Shown piece after piece: positions 45,165-54,619 of a DNA stretch of 64,000 nt. Positions within the stretch are counted from its first letter, which is position 1; every line of letters starts with the position of its first letter. Below the pieces are notes generated by a model. The model did no database searches. It was not told the origin of the DNA and saw only the letters and a program-made list of their open reading frames with translations. The position numbers and the translations under genes are program-made. The DNA comes from Candidatus Cloacimonas sp. (GTDB lineage: Bacteria > Cloacimonadota > Cloacimonadia > Cloacimonadales > Cloacimonadaceae), in the NCBI GenBank assembly GCA_023227825.1, contig JALOCJ010000002.1, positions 1-64,000 on the forward strand, given 5' to 3'.

Positions 45165-45241
45165 CCTTTAACACTCCTGTAACACTTCTTTAACAATGCA
45201 GTAGTCGCGTTACAGAATCGTTAAAGATGTGTTAAAGGGGC
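45165..45241. repeat. 11-bp phased inverted repeat cassette 3
   Basis: Seven contiguous 11-mers: CCTTTAACACT, CCTGTAACACT and TCTTTAACAAT; the centre GCAGTAGTCGC; then GTTACAGAATC, GTTAAAGATGT and GTTAAAGGGGC. TAAC is always at positions 5-8 on the left and GTTA at 1-4 on the right. This is the cleanest example of the family. Confidence 0.8.
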
Positions 45242-45405
45242 ACTAATTTAATAGCTAAGTTATGAGCTGCTAAAGATAATACAAGGGTTATAAGGAGAAA
45301 AAGATAATGTAAATTCGTTATGTTACATTTTGTTATCAGATAACAGTGATTTAACAAGCTGTAACTTCATTGAATTAAGAAGATTAACAGAAGGGAAAAA
45401 ATAAA

Positions 45406-45434
45406 TTGACATATTTATAGGACTTGGATATATG
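45406..45434 (+). promoter_or_regulatory. Putative sigma-70-type promoter for the receiver/ATP-grasp operon
   Basis: TTGACA at 45406-45411, a 17-bp spacer and TATATG at 45429-45434, 36 bp before the start codon. The -35 and the spacing are ideal and the -10 matches 4 of 6. Confidence 0.6.
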
Positions 45435-45469
45435 GTAAAAGAAAAAATCCCCCAAGGGAGTAATTTTTA

Positions 45470-48436
45470 ATGAAGTTAGAAGAATTAGATTACTATTATA
45501 ATAAATTCAAGTTTGGTGAGGACATATTTCATCAGCTAATGCAAAAAAGGGTAGAAGATATTTTATTAGTTTCTACTTTCTATGATGCTTTTATTTTTGA
45601 ACAGGATGGACGCCTTACGGAACAAATATTCGGAGAATATGAACAGTTAAATCTTTCCACAGCACCACATATAACTTCTGTTCCTACAGGTCGGGATGCA
45701 ATAAATAAACTTAAGGAACAATCCTTTGATTTAGTGATCACGATGATGAGAATTGGAGAAGTGGGCCCTTTCCAACTGGCTAAAGAAACAAAAAAATTAT
45801 ATCCTCATCTTCCTGTGCTCCTTTTATTAAATGTAGCTTCTGATTATGTGATTTGGGAGAATAATCCTGAAGGGAAAAAATATATTGATGATGTATTTCT
45901 CTGGAACGGAGATACAAAGCTTTTTTTAGCTATGGTCAAGAATGTAGAAGATAAAATGAATGTGGAATTTGATACCGCTCTTGGTCTTGTAAGGGTAATA
46001 CTTATTGTGGAAGATTCCGTTCATTACTATTCTTTGTTTTTGCCCTCCCTCTATTCCGTAATAATGAACCAAACTCAAAAATTAATTGAAGAAGAGGTTA
46101 GCGATATCAATAAACAATTAAGAATGAGAATAAGACCTAAAGTTTTATTAGCTCATTCTTATGATGAAGCAATGGAAATTTACAATAAATATCAGGAATA
46201 TTTTCTCTGCGTTATTTCGGATGTTCGTTATAAAATTGGTGAGGAAATAGATCCTCGCGCCGGAATTAAATTAATCCAAAACATAAAAGCCACAAATAAT
46301 GATTTACCCATAATCCTCCAATCCTCAGAAGCGGAAAATGAAATCCTTGCTAAAGAGCTGGGAGTTCATTTTTTAAACAAGAATTCCAAGCACCTCTTTT
46401 CCGATTTGAGAAAATATATGGTTTACAATTTGGGGTTTGGCAATTTTGTGTTCCGGGATAAGAATGGTAATGTTATTGATGAGGCGGCAAATATAGTTGA
46501 ATTTGAAGAAAAAATCCTTAAAATACCTGAAGAATCATTAATTTTTCATAGTAGATTTAACCATTTTTCTAACTGGCTGATTGCTCACGGAGAAGTGCAA
46601 ATAGCTAAGAAAATAAGACCTTTGAAAGTTGAGGATTTTGCCAGTCGTCAAGACCTGCGAGAGTTTCTCTATCAGGTATTTAGAACCGTTCGCATAGAAA
46701 AAAACAAAGGTAAAATAATCAATTTTGATGCTGCTTCTCTTAGTGAAATGAATCAGATAATCCGATTAACAGATGGTTCTTTAGGAGGAAAAGGACGCGG
46801 ATTGGCTTTTCTAAATGCTCTCTTATGCACAATGGATTATGAAAATAAATTTGAAAATGTTGCTATAGCTCTTCCAAGTACAGCTATAATTGGAACTGCC
46901 GAATTTGATCAGTTTGTGGACAATAATGATATTTTACAGAAAATTGCCGGTAAGAAGGATGAGGAGATAGACAAAATTTTTATTTCCGGTAAATTATCCG
47001 ATCAATTAATAAAGCGATTGGAAATATATCTGGATGTTATCAAATACCCGATTGCAGTGCGTTCTTCAAGTTTGCTGGAAGATTCCCAGGCACAACCACT
47101 GGCAGGTGTTTATAGAACTTTTATGCTGCCTAATAATCATCCTGATAAAGAAATTCGTCTTAGACAATTAACGGATGCTATAAAATTAGTTTTTTCCTCA
47201 GTTTATCTTTCCGATGCCAGAACTTTTCTGGAATCCTTAAATTTCAAAGCTGAAGAAGAAAAGATGGCTGTAATAATTCAGGAAACGGTAGGTAGTATTC
47301 AAGGTGATCACTATTATTATCCTCATATTTCAGGAGTAGCTCAGAGTTACAATTTTTATCCTATGGCACATATGAAACATACAGATGGAATTGCCAATAT
47401 TGCTTTAGGGCTGGGGAAGTCCGTTGTGGAAGGAAAATTAAATTTCAGATTTTGCCCACGCTACCCAGAAACTGATGTATTAACTCCGGAAGAAATGTTA
47501 CGGTCTTCTCAAAAAAAGTTCTTTGCTCTTGATTTATCCAAGAATGATTTTGACCTAACCAAAGGTGAAGAAATTACCTTAGAAAATTTAAGTATTAAGG
47601 ATGCTGATGAACAAGGGACTTTGAAGTATATAGCTTCTGTGTGGGATTATGAAAATAATCGGTTAACCGATAACCTAGAAGCAAAGGGACTAAAAGTTAT
47701 CACTTTTTCCAGCATTCTGAAATATAATTATTTCCCGCTTGCTAAAATTATATCTGAATTACTGGAAATAGGAGAAATAGCTCTCGGAATTCCTGTAGAA
47801 ATTGAATTTGCTGTTAATCTTAATGTCACTTCCAGTTATAATAACAAACCTACATTTTATATTCTTCAAATAAGACCCTTAAGCGTAAATGTTGATGCCT
47901 ATAGAATTGATACTTCCCAATTGATTAAAGAGGAATTACTAATGTATACTGAACATGGAATGGGTAATGGCATAATCAATGACCTTACCGATATTATTTA
48001 CCTTGATCCAAGTAAATTTGATAAAACCAGAACTCAGGAAATGCAAGAAGAAATAGAAAAATTTAACAATAAAATGGCTGAACGGGGTAAACGCTATATT
48101 TTGATTGGTCCAGGTCGTTGGGGTTCACGAGACAGGTTTTTGGGAATCCCGGTTCGCTGGCCCCAAATTAACCGGGCAAAAGTTATTTTAGAAACCGGCT
48201 TACCTGATTTCATCGTAGAAGCATCTCAAGGAACACACTTCTTCCATAATCTTGTAGCTATGAACATTGGATATTTTACGATTCCTTATATTTCTCAAAC
48301 CGATTTTGTAGATATGGATTGGCTATTAAAACAACCAATAAGTGAACGGGGCGATTTTTTTGTTCATCTGGAGTTCTCAAAACCTTTGATTGTTAGAATG
48401 GACGGAAAAACCGGTTTGGCTGTTATCCATAAATAG
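45470..48436 (+). CDS. Receiver-domain/PPDK-type ATP-grasp protein, paralogue 1 (unknown function)
   Basis: The 988-residue protein has two receiver-like domains followed by a pyruvate-phosphate dikinase N-terminal (ATP-grasp) domain. The first receiver (~25-165) lacks an acceptor Asp (DLVITMMRIG). The second (~175-325) keeps VEDS, Asp 251 in VISDVRY and a Lys in LNKNSK. The ATP-grasp part has GGKGRGLAF (~437), AVRSSSLLED (~528) and QIRPL (~798), so the ATP site looks intact. No phosphohistidine swivel domain (GGxxSHxA) or PEP/pyruvate barrel follows; instead there is a ~190-residue tail with GPGRWGSRDRFLGIPV (~878) and EASQGTHFFHNL. It is therefore not a normal PEP synthase. It is the first gene of a pair. 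The ATG has GGGAG upstream. Confidence 0.85.
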   Translation: MKLEELDYYYNKFKFGEDIFHQLMQKRVEDILLVSTFYDAFIFEQDGRLTEQIFGEYEQLNLSTAPHITSVPTGRDAINKLKEQSFDLVITMMRIGEVGPFQLAKETKKLYPHLPVLLLLNVASDYVIWENNPEGKKYIDDVFLWNGDTKLFLAMVKNVEDKMNVEFDTALGLVRVILIVEDSVHYYSLFLPSLYSVIMNQTQKLIEEEVSDINKQLRMRIRPKVLLAHSYDEAMEIYNKYQEYFLCVISDVRYKIGEEIDPRAGIKLIQNIKATNNDLPIILQSSEAENEILAKELGVHFLNKNSKHLFSDLRKYMVYNLGFGNFVFRDKNGNVIDEAANIVEFEEKILKIPEESLIFHSRFNHFSNWLIAHGEVQIAKKIRPLKVEDFASRQDLREFLYQVFRTVRIEKNKGKIINFDAASLSEMNQIIRLTDGSLGGKGRGLAFLNALLCTMDYENKFENVAIALPSTAIIGTAEFDQFVDNNDILQKIAGKKDEEIDKIFISGKLSDQLIKRLEIYLDVIKYPIAVRSSSLLEDSQAQPLAGVYRTFMLPNNHPDKEIRLRQLTDAIKLVFSSVYLSDARTFLESLNFKAEEEKMAVIIQETVGSIQGDHYYYPHISGVAQSYNFYPMAHMKHTDGIANIALGLGKSVVEGKLNFRFCPRYPETDVLTPEEMLRSSQKKFFALDLSKNDFDLTKGEEITLENLSIKDADEQGTLKYIASVWDYENNRLTDNLEAKGLKVITFSSILKYNYFPLAKIISELLEIGEIALGIPVEIEFAVNLNVTSSYNNKPTFYILQIRPLSVNVDAYRIDTSQLIKEELLMYTEHGMGNGIINDLTDIIYLDPSKFDKTRTQEMQEEIEKFNNKMAERGKRYILIGPGRWGSRDRFLGIPVRWPQINRAKVILETGLPDFIVEASQGTHFFHNLVAMNIGYFTIPYISQTDFVDMDWLLKQPISERGDFFVHLEFSKPLIVRMDGKTGLAVIHK

Positions 48437-48446
48437 GTTAATTTTT

Positions 48447-51377
48447 ATGCTTCCTACAAATCTTTGGGCACAGGAAACAGAGCTACTTGACTCTCTGATG
48501 CTGCATAAGGTTAATAATATCTTGTTAATTGCCTCGCTCTTTGATTCTTTCGTTTTTGAAGTAGATGGATTATTATCCGACCGGATTACGGAATATTTTC
48601 GGCTGCTAAATTTGGATACTCAACCGAATGTGTTTCATTCTTCGTCTCTGGAAAGTGCGCGTAACCTGTTAACTTTGGAAAGAATAGATATCATCATTAT
48701 TCACCTTTCTTCAATGCGAAGTATTGCTTTGGAACTGATGGAAATAGTAAAAAAGGATTATCCTGATTTACCTGTTTACTTTCTTTTAGGAGCTCCTCAA
48801 GACCTGATGTTTGTGGAAAATCATATTGAGGAATTAAAAGAGGTGCAGGATTTTTTCTACTGGACAGGTGATTCTAAATTATTTTTAGCCATCATCAAAC
48901 TATGTGAAGAAACCTTAAATCTCCCTTATGACATACAGGTTTGTAATATTCCCGTAATTATGGTAGTGGAAACCTTTATTCCTTATTATTCACAATTTTT
49001 ACCAGTGCTTTATGAACAAATTATTCAGCTTTGTCTGCAGCTAATACACCAGGAACATCAAAGTCAATTTAATAGTTTATACTTGAATGCCCGACCCAGA
49101 ATCGTTTTATTTCACGATTACGAGAGCGCGTTAAATTTTTATGATCATTACAATAAGTCCATAATTGGTATTATAAGCAATATAAATTATAATTACTTAG
49201 GGAATTATCAACCTAATGCCGGTTTACAACTGTTGCAAAATATACGAGTCCATAATCCTTCTTTGCCTTTTTTAATGCAATCTTTTGATCCTGAATATAG
49301 GGATATTGTTTCCAGCAGTGGAGGCGAATTCCTTATTAAAGACCTTTCCGGTATAAGAGCTCAGATGCGAAAATGGCTGGAAACCGAAATTGGTTTTGGT
49401 AAATTTATCTTTCGTAGACCGGATACAGAAAAACTGGATGAAGCAAGCACTTTAATCGGTTTTTATCATTCTCTGCAAAATTTGCCCGTGTCTTCTCTTA
49501 TGTATCATTTGCAAACAAGACAAATAAATTCCTGGTTAATTGCTCATACTGAAATAGCATTATACAATTATATAAATAGTATTCCCCTTGATATGGATCC
49601 TGTAGACATAAAACAAAAGATAATAGAAGCACTGTTTTCTCTGATATCTTTTCGGCGTCGGGAAAAAATTCAGGACTATAATGAAGAGTCAGATTTTGAA
49701 TTAAATTTTATCTATAAGATTGGAGAGGACTCTATCGGGGGAAAAGGAAGAGGACTTGCCTTTTTAAATGTTGCCTTAAACAGATACAGCACAATTGCCG
49801 ATAAATATCCTTCTGTGAATATTTCTGTTCCTGTTGCAGCAGTTTTAGCAACAAGTATTTTTGACAAATTTATCACTATTAATCCTCAATTAACCGATAT
49901 TGATAGTTTAGAACAGCTTAGCGATGCTGAAATTGATCATTTGTTTTTACAAAGCGAACTGCCTTCCGAATGTATATCTATGCTGCGGAATTTATTAACA
50001 AAATGCAGGGTTCCTTTGGCAGTGCGTTCATCCTCAATTTTGGAAGATCACTTGGCTAATCCTTTTGCAGGTGTTTTCAGAACTTTTTTAATTCCCAACA
50101 ACAATCCGGATTTTGAGATTAGGGTTGAACAGCTACTGCAAGCAGTTAAACTTGTTTATTCTTCTATGTTCCTAAAAAATGCAAGGTCTTATAGAGAGTC
50201 ACTTAATATTCCTGCACGGGAAGAAAAGATGGCAGTCATTATTCAAAAGGTTGCCGGTTCTAAAAGGGGTGATTATTTTTATCCATTACTTTCAGGCGTG
50301 GCTCAATCATATAATTATTATCCAGCTGTAAATATGAGTCATAAAGATGGAATTGTTTCTCTTTCTGCGGGTTTAGGTAAAACAGCAGTAGAAAGGGAAA
50401 GAACTTTTGCTTTTTGTCCTGCTTTTCCCAAATTGGATATGTTCCCCCCTGAAGATATTGTCCAAAATAATCAGCGTCATTTTTATGCAGTAGATACAAA
50501 TCTTACGGATTTTGATTTAATTTTAGGCGAGGACAGCACACTTGCCAGAATTAGAATTACGCAAAATCTTCTGGAAAATGAATTAGACCTTTTAGGATCT
50601 GTCTGGGATTATGAAAATAAACAGTTCCTCAGCGGAAAATATATAAAAGGACCCCGGGTTATTACCTATCGTAATATTTTACACTATTCCCAAGTTCCTT
50701 TAGCTCCTTTATTGAAAGATTTTTTAATCCTGGGAAGAGAATTACTGGGTTGTGAAGTAGAAATGGAATTTGCTTTTGACATCAATTCTCAAACGGGAAA
50801 ACAGCATTTTTACTTATTACAGATTAGACCAATTGCCATAAATCCACAACTATATAGTACCGACCTGGAAAACTTGCTGGATAAAAAAGATAAACTTGTT
50901 CTATTTTCTTCCTATGCTTTAGGTAGCTCCAGTGAAGAAGAACTGAATATAATAGTATATCTTCCACCCCAACAGTTTGATATTGTGAAGACAGAGTTAA
51001 TGGCTGCAGAATTAGATGAATTAAATCAAAAAATTAAACCCAACAAATATTTATTGATTGGACCGGGACGATGGGGTTCCAGTGACCGGTTTTTAGGCAT
51101 TCCTGTTGTTTGGAGTCAAATAACTAATGTCGCTACAATTGTGGAAGTTTTATTACCTGATATGTCCATTGAGGCGAGTCAAGGCAGTCATTTTTTCCAC
51201 AATTTATTCAGTATGAATGTTGCCTATTTAACTGTTCAGGACGGAACCGATTATATTAACTGGGATTGGCTTGATTCTTTACCTTCTGTTTATGAAGGGG
51301 AATTTTTCCAAGTGAAAAAAACACCTCAGCCCTTAAAAATTTTATTTGACGGGAAAAACGCTGCTATAATTAAGTAA
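48447..51377 (+). CDS. Receiver-domain/PPDK-type ATP-grasp protein, paralogue 2 (unknown function)
   Basis: The 976-residue protein is collinear with the gene just upstream and clearly a paralogue. Its second receiver has lost the phospho-acceptor: where the first copy has VEDS and SDVRY, this has VETF and SNINY (Asn 245), although a Lys (LIKDLS) remains. The ATP-grasp motifs are kept: GGKGRGLAFLN, AVRSSSILED and LQIRPIAI. The tail motifs GPGRWGSSDRFLGIPV and EASQGSHFFHNL are kept too. The start at 48447 lies 11 bp after the first gene, although the frame stays open back to 48390; the ribosome-binding site is weak, so translational coupling is likely. The tandem pair may form a hetero-oligomer with an active and a degenerate sensor. 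Substrate unknown. Confidence 0.83.
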   Translation: MLPTNLWAQETELLDSLMLHKVNNILLIASLFDSFVFEVDGLLSDRITEYFRLLNLDTQPNVFHSSSLESARNLLTLERIDIIIIHLSSMRSIALELMEIVKKDYPDLPVYFLLGAPQDLMFVENHIEELKEVQDFFYWTGDSKLFLAIIKLCEETLNLPYDIQVCNIPVIMVVETFIPYYSQFLPVLYEQIIQLCLQLIHQEHQSQFNSLYLNARPRIVLFHDYESALNFYDHYNKSIIGIISNINYNYLGNYQPNAGLQLLQNIRVHNPSLPFLMQSFDPEYRDIVSSSGGEFLIKDLSGIRAQMRKWLETEIGFGKFIFRRPDTEKLDEASTLIGFYHSLQNLPVSSLMYHLQTRQINSWLIAHTEIALYNYINSIPLDMDPVDIKQKIIEALFSLISFRRREKIQDYNEESDFELNFIYKIGEDSIGGKGRGLAFLNVALNRYSTIADKYPSVNISVPVAAVLATSIFDKFITINPQLTDIDSLEQLSDAEIDHLFLQSELPSECISMLRNLLTKCRVPLAVRSSSILEDHLANPFAGVFRTFLIPNNNPDFEIRVEQLLQAVKLVYSSMFLKNARSYRESLNIPAREEKMAVIIQKVAGSKRGDYFYPLLSGVAQSYNYYPAVNMSHKDGIVSLSAGLGKTAVERERTFAFCPAFPKLDMFPPEDIVQNNQRHFYAVDTNLTDFDLILGEDSTLARIRITQNLLENELDLLGSVWDYENKQFLSGKYIKGPRVITYRNILHYSQVPLAPLLKDFLILGRELLGCEVEMEFAFDINSQTGKQHFYLLQIRPIAINPQLYSTDLENLLDKKDKLVLFSSYALGSSSEEELNIIVYLPPQQFDIVKTELMAAELDELNQKIKPNKYLLIGPGRWGSSDRFLGIPVVWSQITNVATIVEVLLPDMSIEASQGSHFFHNLFSMNVAYLTVQDGTDYINWDWLDSLPSVYEGEFFQVKKTPQPLKILFDGKNAAIIK

Positions 51378-51434
51378 TTTACATAACCCAAGAACATATA
51401 TATTTTGTAGAAAAAAACACAGGAGGAATGTGAA

Positions 51435-52766
51435 ATGACAATGCAAGAATTTCTACATCAGGTTTCAGCTAAAAATGCTGATCAACCAGAATTCATTCAG
51501 GCAGTTACTGAAGTAGTGGAAAGCATTTGGGATGTTTATGATGCCAATCCACAATACCGCAAAGCAAAGATTTTAGAACGCCTTGTAGAACCGGAAAGAA
51601 CTATTATTTTTCGGGTTCCCTGGCAAACTGATGCCGGCGAAATTATGGTTAATCGCGGTTTCAGAGTTGAATTTAATAGCGCCATCGGTCCTTATAAAGG
51701 CGGCTTAAGATTTCATCCCAGTGTAAATTTAGGAATTTTGAAGTTTCTCGGTTTTGAGCAGATTTTCAAAAATAGCTTAACTACTCTTCCTATGGGAGGA
51801 GGAAAAGGCGGTTCCGATTTCAATCCGCGTAATCGTAGTGACGAAGAAGTTGAGCGTTTCTGTCACTCTTTTATGTTAGAGCTTTATCGTCATATCGGTC
51901 CTAATACAGATATTCCTGCAGGTGATATTGGTGTAGGGAAACGCGAAATTGGATTTATGTATGGAATGTATAAGAAAATTGTAAATGAAGTTACAGGAGT
52001 TTTTACAGGAAAAGGACTGGAATGGGGTGGCAGCTTAGTTCGTCCTGAAGCCACAGGTTATGGAGCTGTATATTTTGCTGATGAAATGCTGAAAACCAAA
52101 GGTCAAAGCATTGAAGGTAAAAATGTGCTTATTTCGGGAAGCGGAAATGTGGCTCAATTTGCTATCCAAAAAGTAAATCAATTGGGAGGTAAAGTTATTA
52201 CAGCATCTGATTCTGATGGTTTTGTGTATGATCCGGATGGAATTAAAGGAGAGAAATGGAATTATTTAATGGAATTGAAAAATGTTCGTCGGGGTCGCAT
52301 TAAAGAATATGCAGAAGAATTTAATGTAAAATATTATCCTGAACAAAGACCCTGGATAATTCCTGGTCAAATTGCTATGCCTTGTGCAACCCAAAATGAA
52401 ATAAATGAAGAAGAAGCCAAAACCCTTATTGAAAACGGCTGTATCTGCGTTTGTGAAGGTGCCAATATGCCTACTACCATAGAAGGCATAAAGGTCTTCC
52501 TGAATAATAAAATTCTGTTTGGACCGGGTAAAGCCGCTAATGCTGGAGGAGTAGCAACTTCCGGATTAGAAATGACCCAAAATTCAATGCGTATTTCCTG
52601 GTCAAGAGAAGAAGTAGATGATAAATTACACGGTATTATGAAAGCTATTCATCAACAATGTATTAATTATGGGAAAGAGGGTCAGTTTGTTAACTATGTA
52701 AAAGGTTCTAATGTAGCTGGTTTTATTAAAGTTGCCAATGCTATGATGGATCAGGGTTTAATATAA
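51435..52766 (+). CDS. gdhA: Glutamate dehydrogenase (hexameric class)
   Basis: The 443-residue enzyme interconverts glutamate and 2-oxoglutarate plus ammonia. Class I hexameric signatures are VPWQTDAGEIMVNRGFRVEF (~57), GPYKGGLRFHPSVN (~86), LPMGGGKGGSDFNPR (~117, catalytic Lys) and GNVAQFAIQKV, the nucleotide-binding turn (~238). The length fits the NAD(P)-dependent 440-450 residue group. AGGAGG precedes the ATG. It lies 57 bp after the ATP-grasp pair with no terminator seen between, so the three may be co-transcribed. It is a central enzyme for an amino-acid fermenter. Cofactor preference cannot be told by eye. Confidence 0.96.
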   Translation: MTMQEFLHQVSAKNADQPEFIQAVTEVVESIWDVYDANPQYRKAKILERLVEPERTIIFRVPWQTDAGEIMVNRGFRVEFNSAIGPYKGGLRFHPSVNLGILKFLGFEQIFKNSLTTLPMGGGKGGSDFNPRNRSDEEVERFCHSFMLELYRHIGPNTDIPAGDIGVGKREIGFMYGMYKKIVNEVTGVFTGKGLEWGGSLVRPEATGYGAVYFADEMLKTKGQSIEGKNVLISGSGNVAQFAIQKVNQLGGKVITASDSDGFVYDPDGIKGEKWNYLMELKNVRRGRIKEYAEEFNVKYYPEQRPWIIPGQIAMPCATQNEINEEEAKTLIENGCICVCEGANMPTTIEGIKVFLNNKILFGPGKAANAGGVATSGLEMTQNSMRISWSREEVDDKLHGIMKAIHQQCINYGKEGQFVNYVKGSNVAGFIKVANAMMDQGLI

Positions 52767-52776
52767 AAAAAGAAAA

Positions 52777-52817
52777 AATCCGGAAGTTCCCAACAAGGGT
52801 CTTCCGGATTATTATTT
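52777..52817 (+). terminator. Rho-independent terminator of gdhA
   Basis: AATCCGGAAG and CTTCCGGATT form a 10-bp stem around a 14-base loop. A T-rich tail (ATTATTTTTA) follows. It starts 11 bp after the gdhA stop. Confidence 0.88.
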
Positions 52818-53098
52818 TTACTCCGCATAATGCAGTTTAGAAATAACTGGGGTGCAAAGTCAATTTTTTTGCTGTAGGAAACGGAGTTTTCTTGAACAAT
52901 AAATTCAGGCAAGTCATTTGCTGAATATTCTAATTAAATAATGCAATTGTATTACTTAGGTTTAAAGTGTTGGGAGAGAGGTCTTAATAAGCTAGCAGCT
53001 GCTTATTTTTTCAATTGGAAAAAGCTATGGAATAAAAAACTTTACAAAAAACAGCTACTCCAAATCGTGGTTTCCTGAAATGCCTTTAGGAGAATCTT
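52818..53098. other. Leader region of the S1-domain gene
   Basis: No coding sequence is seen. AATAAGC (52986-52992) and GCTTATT (53001-53007) form a 7-bp stem followed by TTTTT (53006-53011), a terminator-like hairpin 90 bp before the S1-domain gene. It could be an attenuator or an unrelated terminator. AGGAG lies 6 bp before the ATG at 53099. Confidence 0.4.
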
Positions 53099-54610
53099 AT
53101 GTCAGACAAGGTACATTCTAACAGCAGTAAAACTGCTATAAAAGAAATGAAAGAAGAATATCTGCGGATGCTTGAAGAATCCTTTCAAAACAATGCAGAA
53201 ATTAAAAAGGGCGATGTTATTGAAGCTCCCATTGTAAGTATTGGCGACCAATACATAATCCTTAATTTAGGTGGAAAATTTGATGCTTATGCCGAAATTG
53301 GAGAGTTTTCCGATTCCAGAGGAAGTTTGCCTTACAAAGTGGGAGACAACTTAAAGGGTTATGTTGTTGATCAGAATGAAAATGGCTATGTTGTTGCCAG
53401 AAGCTTGACTAAACAGTATGTAGATAAACAATCAATTCTTGAGGCATATGAGAAAAAAATCCCGGTACAGGGGAAAATATATACTCCAACCAAGGGTGGT
53501 TTCAATGTAGATATTCTGGGAGCAAGAGCATTCTGTCCTGTATCTCAGGTCTCATTACATTCATTTGAAGATAGTTCTCAGTTTATAGGCAAAACGATGG
53601 ATTTTCTGGTTATTGAATGTTCCGAAAATTGCAGGCGGATAGTTGTTTCGCATCGTCAACTTGAAGAAATGCGCGAACGGGAAAGAAAAGAAGCAGCTTT
53701 AACCAAACTGAAGGTAGGGGATGTTGTTAAAGGTAAAGTATTAAGAATGACAACTTTCGGAGCTTTTATTGACTTAGGTGGTATTGATGGCTTGATGCAT
53801 ATTTCCGAAATCTCCTGGCAGCATATTGTTAAACCTCAAGATGAGCTGAAAAAGGGACAGGAAATTGAGGTTAAAATTTTGGATATTAAGGGAGAAAAAA
53901 TTGCCCTTTCCCGTAAGGCCTTATTAGAAGACCCTTTTGAACTGGCAATGAAGGATTTACACGAAGGGGATATCATTAATTGTCGTGTTCTCCGTTTGCA
54001 CAGTTTTGGTGCTTTTGCTGAACTGAAACCCGGTGTGGAAGGTCTGATTCCTGTTTCTGAAATGAGTCGTAATCGCAATATTTCTCATCCCCGGGATATT
54101 ATAAAAGAAGGGGATTGGGTTCAAGTTCAAATTTTACGCATTGATGAAGATACTCATAAGATATCACTTTCTCTGAAGGCATTGGAAGAAGACCCCTGGG
54201 AAAAAATAGATGAAATTATTCAGCTGGAAACCCCCTTTGAAGGAACTGTAGAAAGTTCCACCAATTTTGGCGTTTTTGTTACTATCAGTGAAGGAATTAC
54301 AGGGCTTTTACCCAAATCCAGAGTTCGGAAAAATGACACTTTCAATACAGGTGATCCCATAACTTTGATGGTTACTGCTATTGATAAAGAAAATCATAGA
54401 ATTACTCTTGATTATACTGACCGTTCACCTGTAGAATTGGCTGAAGAACGTGTGCGTTCTGAAGAACATAACTATAGAGAACAACATAACGAAAGAATGC
54501 ACAGTTTTAATCAACGCCGCGGGGGAAGAAATCGTAGTGAAGAGGACTGGCGTAAATATGCTAATCAGAAAGTAAATCCCTCAGCTGATAATCCTTTCAA
54601 AGACCTGTAA
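53099..54610 (+). CDS. rpsA: Five-S1-domain RNA-binding protein (ribosomal protein S1-like)
   Basis: The 503-residue protein carries about five OB-fold S1 domains. The first two are degenerate (~38-105 and ~118-190). The next three are clear: VGDVVKGKVLRMTTFGAFID (~202), EGDIINCRVLRLHSFGAFAE (~287) and ETPFEGTVESSTNFGVFVTI (~375). A charged Arg/Asn/Glu tail follows. This matches the bacterial S1 family in size and domain number (4-6), so it should bind mRNA at the ribosome. A different S1-repeat RNA-binding protein is possible. It lies 9 bp upstream of lysS, so the two translation genes are likely co-transcribed. Confidence 0.87.
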   Translation: MSDKVHSNSSKTAIKEMKEEYLRMLEESFQNNAEIKKGDVIEAPIVSIGDQYIILNLGGKFDAYAEIGEFSDSRGSLPYKVGDNLKGYVVDQNENGYVVARSLTKQYVDKQSILEAYEKKIPVQGKIYTPTKGGFNVDILGARAFCPVSQVSLHSFEDSSQFIGKTMDFLVIECSENCRRIVVSHRQLEEMRERERKEAALTKLKVGDVVKGKVLRMTTFGAFIDLGGIDGLMHISEISWQHIVKPQDELKKGQEIEVKILDIKGEKIALSRKALLEDPFELAMKDLHEGDIINCRVLRLHSFGAFAELKPGVEGLIPVSEMSRNRNISHPRDIIKEGDWVQVQILRIDEDTHKISLSLKALEEDPWEKIDEIIQLETPFEGTVESSTNFGVFVTISEGITGLLPKSRVRKNDTFNTGDPITLMVTAIDKENHRITLDYTDRSPVELAEERVRSEEHNYREQHNERMHSFNQRRGGRNRSEEDWRKYANQKVNPSADNPFKDL

Positions 54611-54619
54611 TTATCTGTA

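Noticed and set aside
45470..51377. Phosphoenolpyruvate synthase or pyruvate phosphate dikinase
   Set aside because: Only the ATP-grasp domain is present; the phosphohistidine and PEP/pyruvate domains are missing in both proteins.
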